A DNA stretch of 64,000 nt from Nitrososphaera sp. Lineage in GTDB: Archaea > Thermoproteota > Nitrososphaeria > Nitrososphaerales > Nitrososphaeraceae. This document shows positions 26,042 through 34,099 of the stretch, one piece after another (within the stretch, counting starts at the first letter, position 1; each line of letters opens with the position of its first letter). The notes beneath the pieces were generated by a model. It ran no database searches. It saw only the letters and a list, made by a program, of their open reading frames with translations, and was not told the DNA's origin. The DNA is taken from assembly GCA_029263715.1 (NCBI GenBank), contig JAJUFP010000008.1, forward strand, positions 44,787 through 108,786. Reading direction: 5' to 3'. Both the position numbers and the translations under genes were made by a program.

Positions 26042-26305
26042 TTGCACGTGGTAATAGTTTACGACGTTGGCATAGAGAGGCTTGATGCGGTAAGACATGT
26101 TTTGAAAAAGTACCTGACATGGATCCAGAATTCAGCCTTTGAAGGCGAGATTACTGCCGGCAAGCTTGAAGAGGTGCGCCTCCTGGTATCACAGGTAATA
26201 GACAAGGAGAAGGATTCTGTAGTCGTTTATGCAGTAAACAACCCTTCATGGCTTGAAAAGAAGGTGTGGGGAAGGGAGAAAGGTTCTACTGACAACGTGC
26301 TTTAG
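26042..26305 (+). CDS. cas2: Cas2 of CRISPR adaptation
   Basis: 87 residues from TTG, directly following the cas1 stop. The ferredoxin-like fold begins HVVIVYDVGIERLDAVRHVLKKYLTWIQNSAFEGE, with the conserved Asp (YDVG) after the first strand, and ends SVVVYAVNNPSWLEKKVWG. Length is normal. It is the last cas gene and only 83 bases separate its stop from the first repeat. Confidence 0.92.
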   Translation: MHVVIVYDVGIERLDAVRHVLKKYLTWIQNSAFEGEITAGKLEEVRLLVSQVIDKEKDSVVVYAVNNPSWLEKKVWGREKGSTDNVL

Positions 26306-26388
26306 GGTGCGCATTTATAAACAAATAGCATGATCGGAGGTTGACCCCAAAAATGATAAGTACAGGTAGTGCACCTCATGTGATCGGG
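26306..26388 (+). promoter_or_regulatory. CRISPR leader
   Basis: 83 bases between the cas2 stop and the first repeat. A TATA-like CATTTATAAAC lies near 26312-26322, and transcription would run into the array. TGATCGGAGGTTGA at 26331-26344 is nearly repeated as TGATCGGGGTTTGA at 26381-26394, across the leader-repeat junction. Degenerate repeat loss at the far end of the array confirms that this is the leader side. Confidence 0.7.
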
Positions 26389-29062
26389 GTTTGAATCGAA
26401 CTATGATAGGATTGAAAGTGATAAGATGTATCCTGATGATCCAGAACAGAAATGTTTGAATCGAACTATGATAGGATTGAAAGTCCGACTGTTAAGGTCT
26501 AAACCTTAACTTCCTTTTTGTTTGAATCGAACTATGATAGGATTGAAAGAATACTTTACAACTTGTTCATAGCTGGCCAATTGGCAGTTTGAATCGAACT
26601 ATGATAGGATTGAAAGAAAGGTGCCCCGATTGCAACACACTGTGTAATCTCAGTTTGAATCGAACTATGATAGGATTGAAAGTACACCTATGCTGATTTA
26701 TGAAATTGATAATTCTTGGTTTGAATCGAACTATGATAGGATTGAAAGCAGAATTCAGTTCTTTCTTGACGACACTGAATTCGAGTTTGAATCGAACTAT
26801 GATAGGATTGAAAGATTCTCTTTATCACTCCCTCATTTGCTAGTTCCTGTGTTTGAATCGAACTATGATAGGATTGAAAGGAAAAATGCTGACATAGAAT
26901 TCAAACTCACAAGGTGGTTTGAATCGAACTATGATAGGATTGAAAGCCAGCTAACCCGTCTGCGGGAAACTCTTTTCTCTCAGTTTGAATCGAACTATGA
27001 TAGGATTGAAAGGATGATCCAGAACAGAAATGGCATAGCGGGTATTTCGTTTGAATCGAACTATGATAGGATTGAAAGATTTTGTGATGCTGGCAACTCA
27101 AACCGTGGCGAATAGTTTGAATCGAACTATGATAGGATTGAAAGGTAAGCTGAATCCTCGATGCATCGAGACCCACGGCGCGTTTGAATCGAACTATGAT
27201 AGGATTGAAAGGGAGCCACAATCCGCCTGCATGGTATAGTAAAGGCGTTTGAATCGAACTATGATAGGATTGAAAGGCGTCAGCGATTTTCTTAAGACTT
27301 TCGAATTCAGTGGTTTGAATCGAACTATGATAGGATTGAAAGGAATATCTGCTGGTTGATTCTGTGTGCGAACCAATAGTTTGAATCGAACTATGATAGG
27401 ATTGAAAGTAGGATATTCAGACAGTCACGTCGATTATTCTAAGCCGTTTGAATCGAACTATGATAGGATTGAAAGCAGGGCTGGGCACAGGAGAAACATC
27501 GATGTTAATCGTTTGAATCGAACTATGATAGGATTGAAAGCGCAACAACATCATTTGTGTGATTCACAAGCGAGAAGGTTTGAATCGAACTATGATAGGA
27601 TTGAAAGAGCGCAGACTTCATCAGTTGCGATCGATGTAACTGGTTTGAATCGAACTATGATAGGATTGAAAGTGGCTTTCGCAAGTTCTTCGACACTAAC
27701 CTGACAAGTTTGAATCGAACTATGATAGGATTGAAAGTGATACTCATCGACAAGCCTCTGGAGTTCGACCACATGTTTGAATCGAACTATGATAGGATTG
27801 AAAGACACAGCTTTTGCTTCTGCGGTAACTGCAGCAACAAGTTTGAATCGAACTATGATAGGATTGAAAGCCCAATGGGTTACAAAGATGTAATGATGCG
27901 GTTCTTGTTTGAATCGAACTATGATAGGATTGAAAGATGTTTTTAAAACATCTCACAAGCGAGCGATGCTCGGTTTGAATCGAACTATGATAGGATTGAA
28001 AGTAGTTCGTCATCGTGTTGTGCGTCAGATTGATCTGTAGTTTGAATCGAACTATGATAGGATTGAAAGCATCATCGAGTCAGGGACGATTAACATTTGA
28101 TATTCGTTTGAATCGAACTATGATAGGATTGAAAGGTTGTATCTTATACGTGGATTATAGTTAACCGTTTTTGTTTGAATCGAACTATGATAGGATTGAA
28201 AGAATCGAAAAAATTTATTTCTCTGGCAGAAATATTTAGTTTGAATCGAACTATGATAGGATTGAAAGAACGAACGACAAGCACAAAAAGAAGATTTTGG
28301 TATAGTTTGAATCGAACTATGATAGGATTGAAAGTGTTCTGCAAGTAGTACCGACGCTTCTGGTCAGCTATGTTTGAATCGAACTATGATAGGATTGAAA
28401 GAGACTTGATTGTCCTGATATGCTGTTGTTGAGCCGTGTTTGAATCGAACTATGATAGGATTGAAAGAGCTCATGAATCCCTTTGATACTCGTGAGCACT
28501 GGCGTTTGAATCGAACTATGATAGGATTGAAAGGTCCGGCAAGCAGGTCGAAGATGCAGGGTTGTACGTCGTTTGAATCGAACTATGATAGGATTGAAAG
28601 GCGCGCGCATTTATCAACAATCGAGCCTCTTGGGGCGTTTGAATCGAACTATGATAGGATTGAAAGCTCCCATATCGGTTACGCAATGGATATGTAGTTT
28701 TTGTTTGAATCGAACTATGATAGGATTGAAAGGAACTGGAGTGGATTGAGTTCGATTTCTTCGAACTCTTGTTTGAATCGAACTATGATAGGATTGAAAG
28801 CAATTCCGACAGTGATAATCTGAATCGTGATAAAAGTTTGAATCGAACTATGATAGGATTGAAAGGATTAAATTCATTGCGTGGGATACGGAAGGGAAAG
28901 GGTTTGAATCGAACTATGATAGGATTGAAAGACAGCGGGGAACTGGTTTTCGGGCCAGTGTCGCCGAGTTTGAATCGAACTATGATAGGATTGAAAGGCC
29001 GCAGGGTCAGGGTCATTCAGAATATCGAGCAAGTTTGAATCGAATTATACAGGAAAGTAAAA
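26389..29062 (+). CRISPR. CRISPR array, 40 identical 30-bp repeats, 40 spacers, one degenerate terminal repeat
   Basis: The repeat starts GTTTGAATCGAAC and ends GATAGGATTGAAAG, with the ATTGAAAG end that forms the crRNA 5' handle in type I-A/I-B systems. I placed 40 copies that look identical, the first at 26389-26418 and the last complete one at 28968-28997. A 41st copy at 29033 keeps the first 12 bases and then decays, marking the leader-distal end. Spacers are 35-38 bases, mostly 36. Spacers 1 (26419-26453) and 10 (27013-27048) overlap in sequence, as do the ends of 6 and 14 on opposite strands. Several spacers contain strong hairpins (2, 12, 24, 36). No spacer source is recognised. Confidence 0.98.
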
Positions 29063-29086
29063 AATACTTCTAGTATAGCATCACGT

Positions 29087-29638
29087 CTAGCCGTAAAAAT
29101 GCTGGCCAGCCGGCTTTATGGGCGTCATCACGCCGGTATGGAACCCCAGCACGATACTGATGCCGGCGTATGCCCGAAACAGGTCGGCGATGCTTGAGAA
29201 CAGCCGGTCCTTTGTCAGGCCGTCATAGAAAATCTGCTTTGTGGTGACCGTCATCTGCCTAAAATCGTACACACCGTTTGGTAAAAGTTCAAAGCCGGCC
29301 AGGCCGCTGTTGCCGGCAAAGACGCTTATCAGGTCTGTGATGCATTTCTGCTTGTGTCCTTCATCTAGGTGGTTAAAGTGCTCGGCCTGCGCGTCGGGAA
29401 GCGCGATGGCCATGGCAAGAAATATGCTGTCCAGGGTTTCTTTGCGCTGGACCAGGTGTATGGAAAAACCGTCCATGTGCAGGTCCAAAAGCAGCCGCGT
29501 TCCGGGCTCTGCCTTTTCTTTAAACCGTACTTTTTCTTCGGTCAGCCAGGTGGTTACCTTTTCCCGCATCTCCGGGGTTCTGTCAACCATTGCTAGTATT
29601 ACGGGGCCCGCTTTAATTTGATTATCTACTATTGGCAA
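29087..29638 (-). CDS. Hypothetical soluble protein (possibly DUF2299-like)
   Basis: 183 residues, no signal or membrane helix. An amphipathic start, EMREKVTTWLTEEKVRFKEK, is followed by alternating strands (RLLLDLHMDGFSIHLVQRKETLD, FLAMAIALPDA) and a helix (EGHKQKCITDLISVFAG). This mixture resembles small archaeal proteins of the DUF2299 or chaperone-like secretion-helper type, but that match is weak and from memory. ATG at 29590 (MVDRTPEM) is an alternative start. It ends 25 bases after the last CRISPR repeat on the opposite strand and follows the site-2 protease gene in the same direction. Confidence 0.6.
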   Translation of the reverse strand: MPIVDNQIKAGPVILAMVDRTPEMREKVTTWLTEEKVRFKEKAEPGTRLLLDLHMDGFSIHLVQRKETLDSIFLAMAIALPDAQAEHFNHLDEGHKQKCITDLISVFAGNSGLAGFELLPNGVYDFRQMTVTTKQIFYDGLTKDRLFSSIADLFRAYAGISIVLGFHTGVMTPIKPAGQHFYG

Positions 29639-29644
29639 GATGCG

Positions 29645-30796
29645 TTACTTTTCTGCAGACTTGCTTATGACGCTGGCGTATTCCTGCCGCTCCATCTCGA
29701 CGTTTAGGATGTCCGTCTTGCTTACAAGCCCCACCAGCCGGCCCCCTTCGTCGCAGACCATGATCTTGCCAAGGCGCTTGCCGGTCATCTTCATCAGCGC
29801 CGCCTCGGCCTTTTCATCGGGCCTCATAACCACAAGTTCTTCTTTTGGTATCAAGACTTGTTCTGCAGTCACCGATTGCCTCCTGCTTTCCGGGATTTCC
29901 AAGACCCGCTTCAGGGTCACGGCCCCCAAAAGCACGTTGTGCTCGTCAACCACCGGAAAGGTGCTCTTCATGTATTTTTTGAAAAACTCCTCCAACAGGC
30001 CTGCTACTGTCATCTCGGGCCGGACTGCTATCACGTTGGTGTTCATGACGTCCCTGACGGCTGTCCTTGAAAGGACCGACGACATCTGGATCTGCGCAAG
30101 GTAGGACTGCGCGCCGCTCATCAGAAACCAGCCCACAAGCAGTATCCATACGCCGGCGATAAACGAGCCGGCAAGCATGGTCAGAAAGCCCACGGCCATA
30201 AAGACGTAGGATATGCCGATTCCCACCTTGGCGGCGATCCTGGTGGCCTCGTTGTAGTCCTTCTTTTTCCGCATAAGCGCGGCACGAAGTATCCTGCCCC
30301 CGTCGGACGGGAAGGCAGGGATCAGGTTGAATGCCCCAAGAACAGCGTTGACCAGCATGCCGTAAAACAGAATGCCTTCCAGGATTCCCGGAGCTGGCAT
30401 GACGCTGGAAACGATCCACCAGGGAAGCGCAAGGGCCGCCGAGATGGCAAAACTTGTCAGCGGGCCGGCCAGGGCCATCTTGAGCTCCTTGCTGTAGTCC
30501 TTCAGTTCTGAGGCAATATCTGAAACGCCGCCGAAAAGGAACAGCACTATCTCCCGGACCTGCACGCCGTACCGTATCGCCAGCGCGCAGTGTGCCAGCT
30601 CGTGCACCAGCACGGAGATGAAGAGGATGACAGAGCCCAGTATCCCCATTATCCAGTAATCGGTTTCTGCAAGGTTGGGAAAGTAGAAGGGCATAAAGTT
30701 CGTCGCAAGCATCCAGGATATCAGGAAAAACGCGATTATCAGAGTAAAGTGGAGGCGGATTGGTATCCCCTTGACGCGGCCTATTTGAACCGACAT
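29645..30796 (-). CDS. Site-2 protease (M50) with C-terminal CBS pair
   Basis: 383 residues. An integral membrane metalloprotease: zinc motif HELAH at residues 65-69 (VLVHELAHCALAIRYG) and the third-ligand region NLIPAFPSDGGRILRA at about 156-171. Six or so hydrophobic segments occupy residues 15-225. Residues ~245-375 form two CBS domains (MNTNVIAVRPEMTVAGLL; VLIPKEELVVMRPDEKAEAAL), which usually sense adenine nucleotides. The family performs intramembrane proteolysis, often of anti-sigma-like regulators; the archaeal substrate is unknown. It is followed by the hypothetical gene 6 bases downstream, so an operon is likely. Confidence 0.9.
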   Translation of the reverse strand: MSVQIGRVKGIPIRLHFTLIIAFFLISWMLATNFMPFYFPNLAETDYWIMGILGSVILFISVLVHELAHCALAIRYGVQVREIVLFLFGGVSDIASELKDYSKELKMALAGPLTSFAISAALALPWWIVSSVMPAPGILEGILFYGMLVNAVLGAFNLIPAFPSDGGRILRAALMRKKKDYNEATRIAAKVGIGISYVFMAVGFLTMLAGSFIAGVWILLVGWFLMSGAQSYLAQIQMSSVLSRTAVRDVMNTNVIAVRPEMTVAGLLEEFFKKYMKSTFPVVDEHNVLLGAVTLKRVLEIPESRRQSVTAEQVLIPKEELVVMRPDEKAEAALMKMTGKRLGKIMVCDEGGRLVGLVSKTDILNVEMERQEYASVISKSAEK

Positions 30797-30859
30797 GCAC
30801 TATATTCTAACTACTAGCATAATAAGAAATTGGAATGCACTGTAATGCAGTAAAAACAG

Positions 30860-31276
30860 TTATTCGATTACAATGCTGCTTGTATAAATCGCAGACAACA
30901 GTATCGGATCGGTAAACGACTTTATCAGAAACGTCCGCAGTTGATAATTGCCGGCTTGTTCAGGAGTCCAAGATATTCCAACTTTGATGTGGTCGTTAGG
31001 ATTGGCTGCGCCAATCTGGAATTGCAGGTATTGTGTTACATCGTTTTCATCTCTGGCCTCAATGAACACTACGAACGGCGTGTATTTGTCTTGGTTATTG
31101 TATACGTCTGTTGATATGATTACCAATTCTTCTTGTATGCCTCTAGAGAGGACGTTGCCTTGAGAATCCGTTATGGAAGGCGGTGTGGGTGCTATTGATT
31201 GATAATCGGCATAAGCATTCTGTATGGCCAGCATTCCCAAAAATATGATCAAGATTTCACTGGCCTGGTGATACAA
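30860..31276 (-). CDS. Secreted beta-rich protein (paralogue of the gene at 9652-10101)
   Basis: 138 residues with an N-terminal signal helix (ILIIFLGMLAIQNAYA). The exported domain repeats the motif order of its paralogue: QEELVIISTDVYNN, FVVFIEARDENDVTQYLQFQ, NPNDHIKVGISWTPEQAGNYQLRTFLI when read in pieces. The fold is probably an immunoglobulin-like beta-sandwich. No lipobox or anchor is seen, so it may be released or held by other envelope proteins. Function unknown. Confidence 0.7.
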   Translation of the reverse strand: MYHQASEILIIFLGMLAIQNAYADYQSIAPTPPSITDSQGNVLSRGIQEELVIISTDVYNNQDKYTPFVVFIEARDENDVTQYLQFQIGAANPNDHIKVGISWTPEQAGNYQLRTFLIKSFTDPILLSAIYTSSIVIE

Positions 31277-31668
31277 TGCGCGTAGCTTAACGTTATTGAA
31301 TTTATAATTATCTGGGACACAGCTGTCGTGTATTCAATACGGGATTGGTTCCTTCATGATGAATCGCATCCAACGAATGCAATGAGGACTGATTACGCAC
31401 TTTTCGCGATATTGATGTAGTTGCAGTCTCAAGATGATTTCTTGTATTGGTTGAAAAACAGCCCTTGGCGACTGCTAATACTGCCGATCCAAATAGGCAA
31501 CGACGCCGCTATTATGCAGTAAAAGATCCGCTGCTACTTTTTTAATCCGGTCAAGTCCACTTTTCCCTTGGCGATGAGGAGTCTAGACGGAACTGACCAA
31601 AGCATGATGTGTTTTTGCACTCTGAGCCACAATACATGTCAGCAACTCAAAAAGTAGGAAAGGATTCG
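31277..31668. other. Intergenic stretch, no gene seen
   Basis: 392 bases upstream of the secreted protein and downstream of the gene ending at 31669. Neither strand carries a frame with protein-like composition. The left end (AT-rich, near 31290-31310) is a plausible promoter for the secreted protein gene. No repeat or RNA gene was recognised. Confidence 0.4.
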
Positions 31669-32100
31669 CTAGTCTGATTTGCTTTTCAGGCCAAATTGTG
31701 ATATGAGTTTGGGAACCTCTGGCGGGATCGGGACGTTTAGCAACCCTGCGACAATGATAAACCCGGTGAACGTCACTCTGGCAAGATTGTTCCAGTTGTC
31801 CACGGCAGTCTTGACATTTTCTTCATGGATCTTCAAAACCTGTTCTCTGATCTGCGGATCAGTTCCGGACGGCAACAGGGTATAGATATCTCCATCCAGT
31901 TGCATGGTTGTCCTAGCATAGTACGCGATGTTTTTGACTGCAACTTTTTTTAATTCTTCCATGTTGGTTATCTGCCCCTGCGGCGGTGTGATATCCTCTG
32001 CCACCGCAGTTATGACCTCTATGTTTGTGATGTCCTCAAACTGGGTTTGGAGGTCTTTTTTGATGTCGTCAAACCATTGTTGCGGAGTCTTTTCGGACAT
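31669..32100 (-). CDS. Hypothetical protein with hydrophobic C-terminal helix; paralogue of its divergent neighbour
   Basis: 143 residues. The body is helical and acidic (WFDDIKKDLQTQFEDITNIEVITAVAEDI), then NIAYYARTTMQLDGDIYTLLPSG, HEENVKTAVDNWNNLARVTFTGFIIVAGLL. The last hydrophobic helix (about 110-125) may dip into the membrane. The same layout is found in the protein at 32267-32767 (EIVTGVSDKV; LARTRIELDGDVFFLLYGQDG; HKLGINTSIENWHYFLRFILELTA), so they are diverged duplicates transcribed away from each other. No known family. Confidence 0.65.
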   Translation of the reverse strand: MSEKTPQQWFDDIKKDLQTQFEDITNIEVITAVAEDITPPQGQITNMEELKKVAVKNIAYYARTTMQLDGDIYTLLPSGTDPQIREQVLKIHEENVKTAVDNWNNLARVTFTGFIIVAGLLNVPIPPEVPKLISQFGLKSKSD

Positions 32101-32266
32101 TAGACTCTCGTATCGGATATTAGGTAATAAACATTTTGTCTATCATAGAAATCAATGCTAAGAAAAAATGTTTGAAGCAAAGATCGGTGCAAATATTGCA
32201 ACACCCGCGCATTATTCGTGGTTTTTGCTCAAGCCTTAAATAATATGAAGATGCCTCTTTCAGGCT

Positions 32267-32767
32267 ATGGCGGACTCTAATGGTTCTTTTTTTGAGGACG
32301 TTTGGAAGAGGTTCACTGAAACCATCAGAACGGAAATTCAGGACCTGAGTTACATGGAGATAGTAACCGGCGTGTCAGACAAGGTCGACGGACATATAGA
32401 CGGTGACGCGTGGGATATCCTTCAGGGCCTCAGGAGAGCAAAACTGCCCGAAAATGCAGAAAAGGAAGGTATAACACAAAGCAACATGTTAAAAATTCCA
32501 GACAACGTCACCATCCTTGCACGCACGCGCATAGAGCTGGATGGCGATGTCTTCTTCCTTCTCTACGGCCAGGACGGCAAGCCGCTGCCTTTGAGTCAGG
32601 AGGCCATGGAATTGCACAAGCTGGGCATCAATACCTCAATAGAGAACTGGCATTATTTCCTGAGATTCATACTTGAACTTACAGCGACAGTAGGTGCAAT
32701 CGTCGGGAACAAAGATGTTGACGTAGACAGAGTTCAAAAGCTCATGTCCAAACAAGGTGGTAGTTGA
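32267..32767 (+). CDS. Hypothetical protein, paralogue of the gene at 31669-32100
   Basis: 166 residues. Shared blocks with the divergent neighbour are EIVTGVSDKV versus EVITAVAEDI, ARTRIELDGDVFFLL versus ARTTMQLDGDIYTLL, and the NW-containing hydrophobic helix near the end. Relative to the paralogue it has an insertion (WDILQGLRRAKLPENAEKEG). The stop overlaps the next gene by 11 bases, so the two are translationally coupled and probably work together, perhaps as a membrane-associated pair. Function unknown. Confidence 0.65.
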   Translation: MADSNGSFFEDVWKRFTETIRTEIQDLSYMEIVTGVSDKVDGHIDGDAWDILQGLRRAKLPENAEKEGITQSNMLKIPDNVTILARTRIELDGDVFFLLYGQDGKPLPLSQEAMELHKLGINTSIENWHYFLRFILELTATVGAIVGNKDVDVDRVQKLMSKQGGS

Positions 32768-33572
32768 AACGTCGCAGGACTTCAAGTTCGCCGGCAATGA
32801 AAGGGAGCTAAGGTTAGAGCTTAGAAAGGGTTCGCTTGAAATGAAAGTAGTTATCTCGGCAAAGCAGAACAAGGGAAGGCAGGATTTTGTATCTGAAGTC
32901 AACTTCTCCAAAAACGGAAAGGAGATCAAAGACCTTCAGGAATTTGATGGCGACCTAGAACTCGAAGGCCTGATGAAAGAATATGCAAAGCAAGCCAAGT
33001 CATTTGGCAAAGAAGACTATGATCGCATGATCAGAGAGTCGAAGTCTAAAGGAAGATTCAGTGAGCAAGTCAAGAACGTCATTCTAGTTCTGGAAACTGC
33101 TTGGAAAGGACTGACTGTGCTGACAGTCGACAGCAACAAGAAGCCCGTGGTAAGGACCACCATCGAGCCGGATGCTGACGTACTCACGGTTCTCAGACAG
33201 GACCCCAGATCCCAGAAACAAATGAAAACGTTGCTGGATATTCAAGCGACTAACGTTTCACTTGTAAACAGGTTTTTCAAGTACCGCCTTCTCGGATTTG
33301 TCTGCACAGTCAAAGACGCAGTTCGCCGGGTCAGAATGATAATGGTTCCTGCAGGGGTAGCGGCAACATTTGCAGATTATTATTTTCTAACCTCTGCGCA
33401 TCTTTCCGGCATACAGTCGTATCTTGCACAGTTGGATATCCCAAGGTTGTTGGCAGACCCCGTTGTGATGCAGCAGATTCTGCTTCCTGTCGGGATATAC
33501 TTTTTCAGAAGATACTTTGGAAGATTTCTCCTCTGGATATTCAGGCTTCGCCTCAGAAGAGAGTTAAGCTGA
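32757..33572 (+). CDS. Hypothetical membrane protein
   Basis: 271 residues from a GTG inside the end of the previous gene. Residues 1-130 are soluble and charged (DFKFAGNERELRLELRKGSLEMKVVISAKQNKGRQDF in pieces), looking like a beta-rich then helical domain. Residues ~185-260 hold two or three hydrophobic segments (IMVPAGVAATFADYYFLTSA; QQILLPVGIYFFRRYFGRFLLWIF) interspersed with arginines. The arrangement is a cytoplasmic domain plus C-terminal membrane hairpin. Coupled to the preceding paralogue gene by an 11-base overlap. No family recognised. Confidence 0.6.
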   Translation: MVVETSQDFKFAGNERELRLELRKGSLEMKVVISAKQNKGRQDFVSEVNFSKNGKEIKDLQEFDGDLELEGLMKEYAKQAKSFGKEDYDRMIRESKSKGRFSEQVKNVILVLETAWKGLTVLTVDSNKKPVVRTTIEPDADVLTVLRQDPRSQKQMKTLLDIQATNVSLVNRFFKYRLLGFVCTVKDAVRRVRMIMVPAGVAATFADYYFLTSAHLSGIQSYLAQLDIPRLLADPVVMQQILLPVGIYFFRRYFGRFLLWIFRLRLRRELS

Positions 33573-34099
33573 TTGTCAGCGCAGCGTTGTTTGCCAGCGA
33601 ATTGGATGTGCATAGCATCGAAACGTCCCGGAGTTGTGGCTCACCTGCCGCAGAATTTTGACGCCGGCGACGATTTTATGGGCAAATAGATGCGATTTAC
33701 CGTGGGCTAAAGCGTGCCCTGTTGTTATCGGCTGTCAGCAGAAAATCTACCTGTTAACCATCGTCAGCTATGAAAAAGAACCAAAAACCTCAAAACTATC
33801 CTTATACGGCCAAAACTTGTTCTCCATTGGAAATAATCATAAAAAAATGACCCAAGAAAGGAATCTGGCATATTCTAGTCGATAAAGAACAGTCTGCCCG
33901 AAATGGGTATTCCGTGGATCCCTTGAAGCCATGCTTAACAACATATCTTTGCTTGATGAAAAACGGATATGTTTTAATTTCTTTCTCCACTTTCAGCCGA
34001 TGACAGCTAACAGCAAGAAAATTTCATGCTAGCCGATGATAACTTGACAGAACCCTAAAGCGATTTACTTAATTACCTCATTGTTTATCGGATCACATC
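33573..34099. other. Intergenic stretch, no gene seen
   Basis: 527 bases. Short frames on both strands lack protein-like composition. The last 50 bases (CTTAATTACCTC region near 34068-34080) probably hold the promoter of the HEPN-like gene. A GCCGATGA-type motif appears twice near 33996 and 34029, without a clear meaning. Confidence 0.35.

Noticed and set aside
27541..27972. 11-base match TCACAAGCGAG between spacers 18 and 24
   Set aside because: Internal, short and expected roughly once in ten arrays by chance; not treated as evidence of a shared target.
26690..29038. Long open frames with repeated FESNYDRIER- or FNPIIVRFK-like peptides on both strands
   Set aside because: They arise because repeat plus spacer is usually 66 bases, a multiple of three; the peptides are translations of the CRISPR repeat and not proteins.
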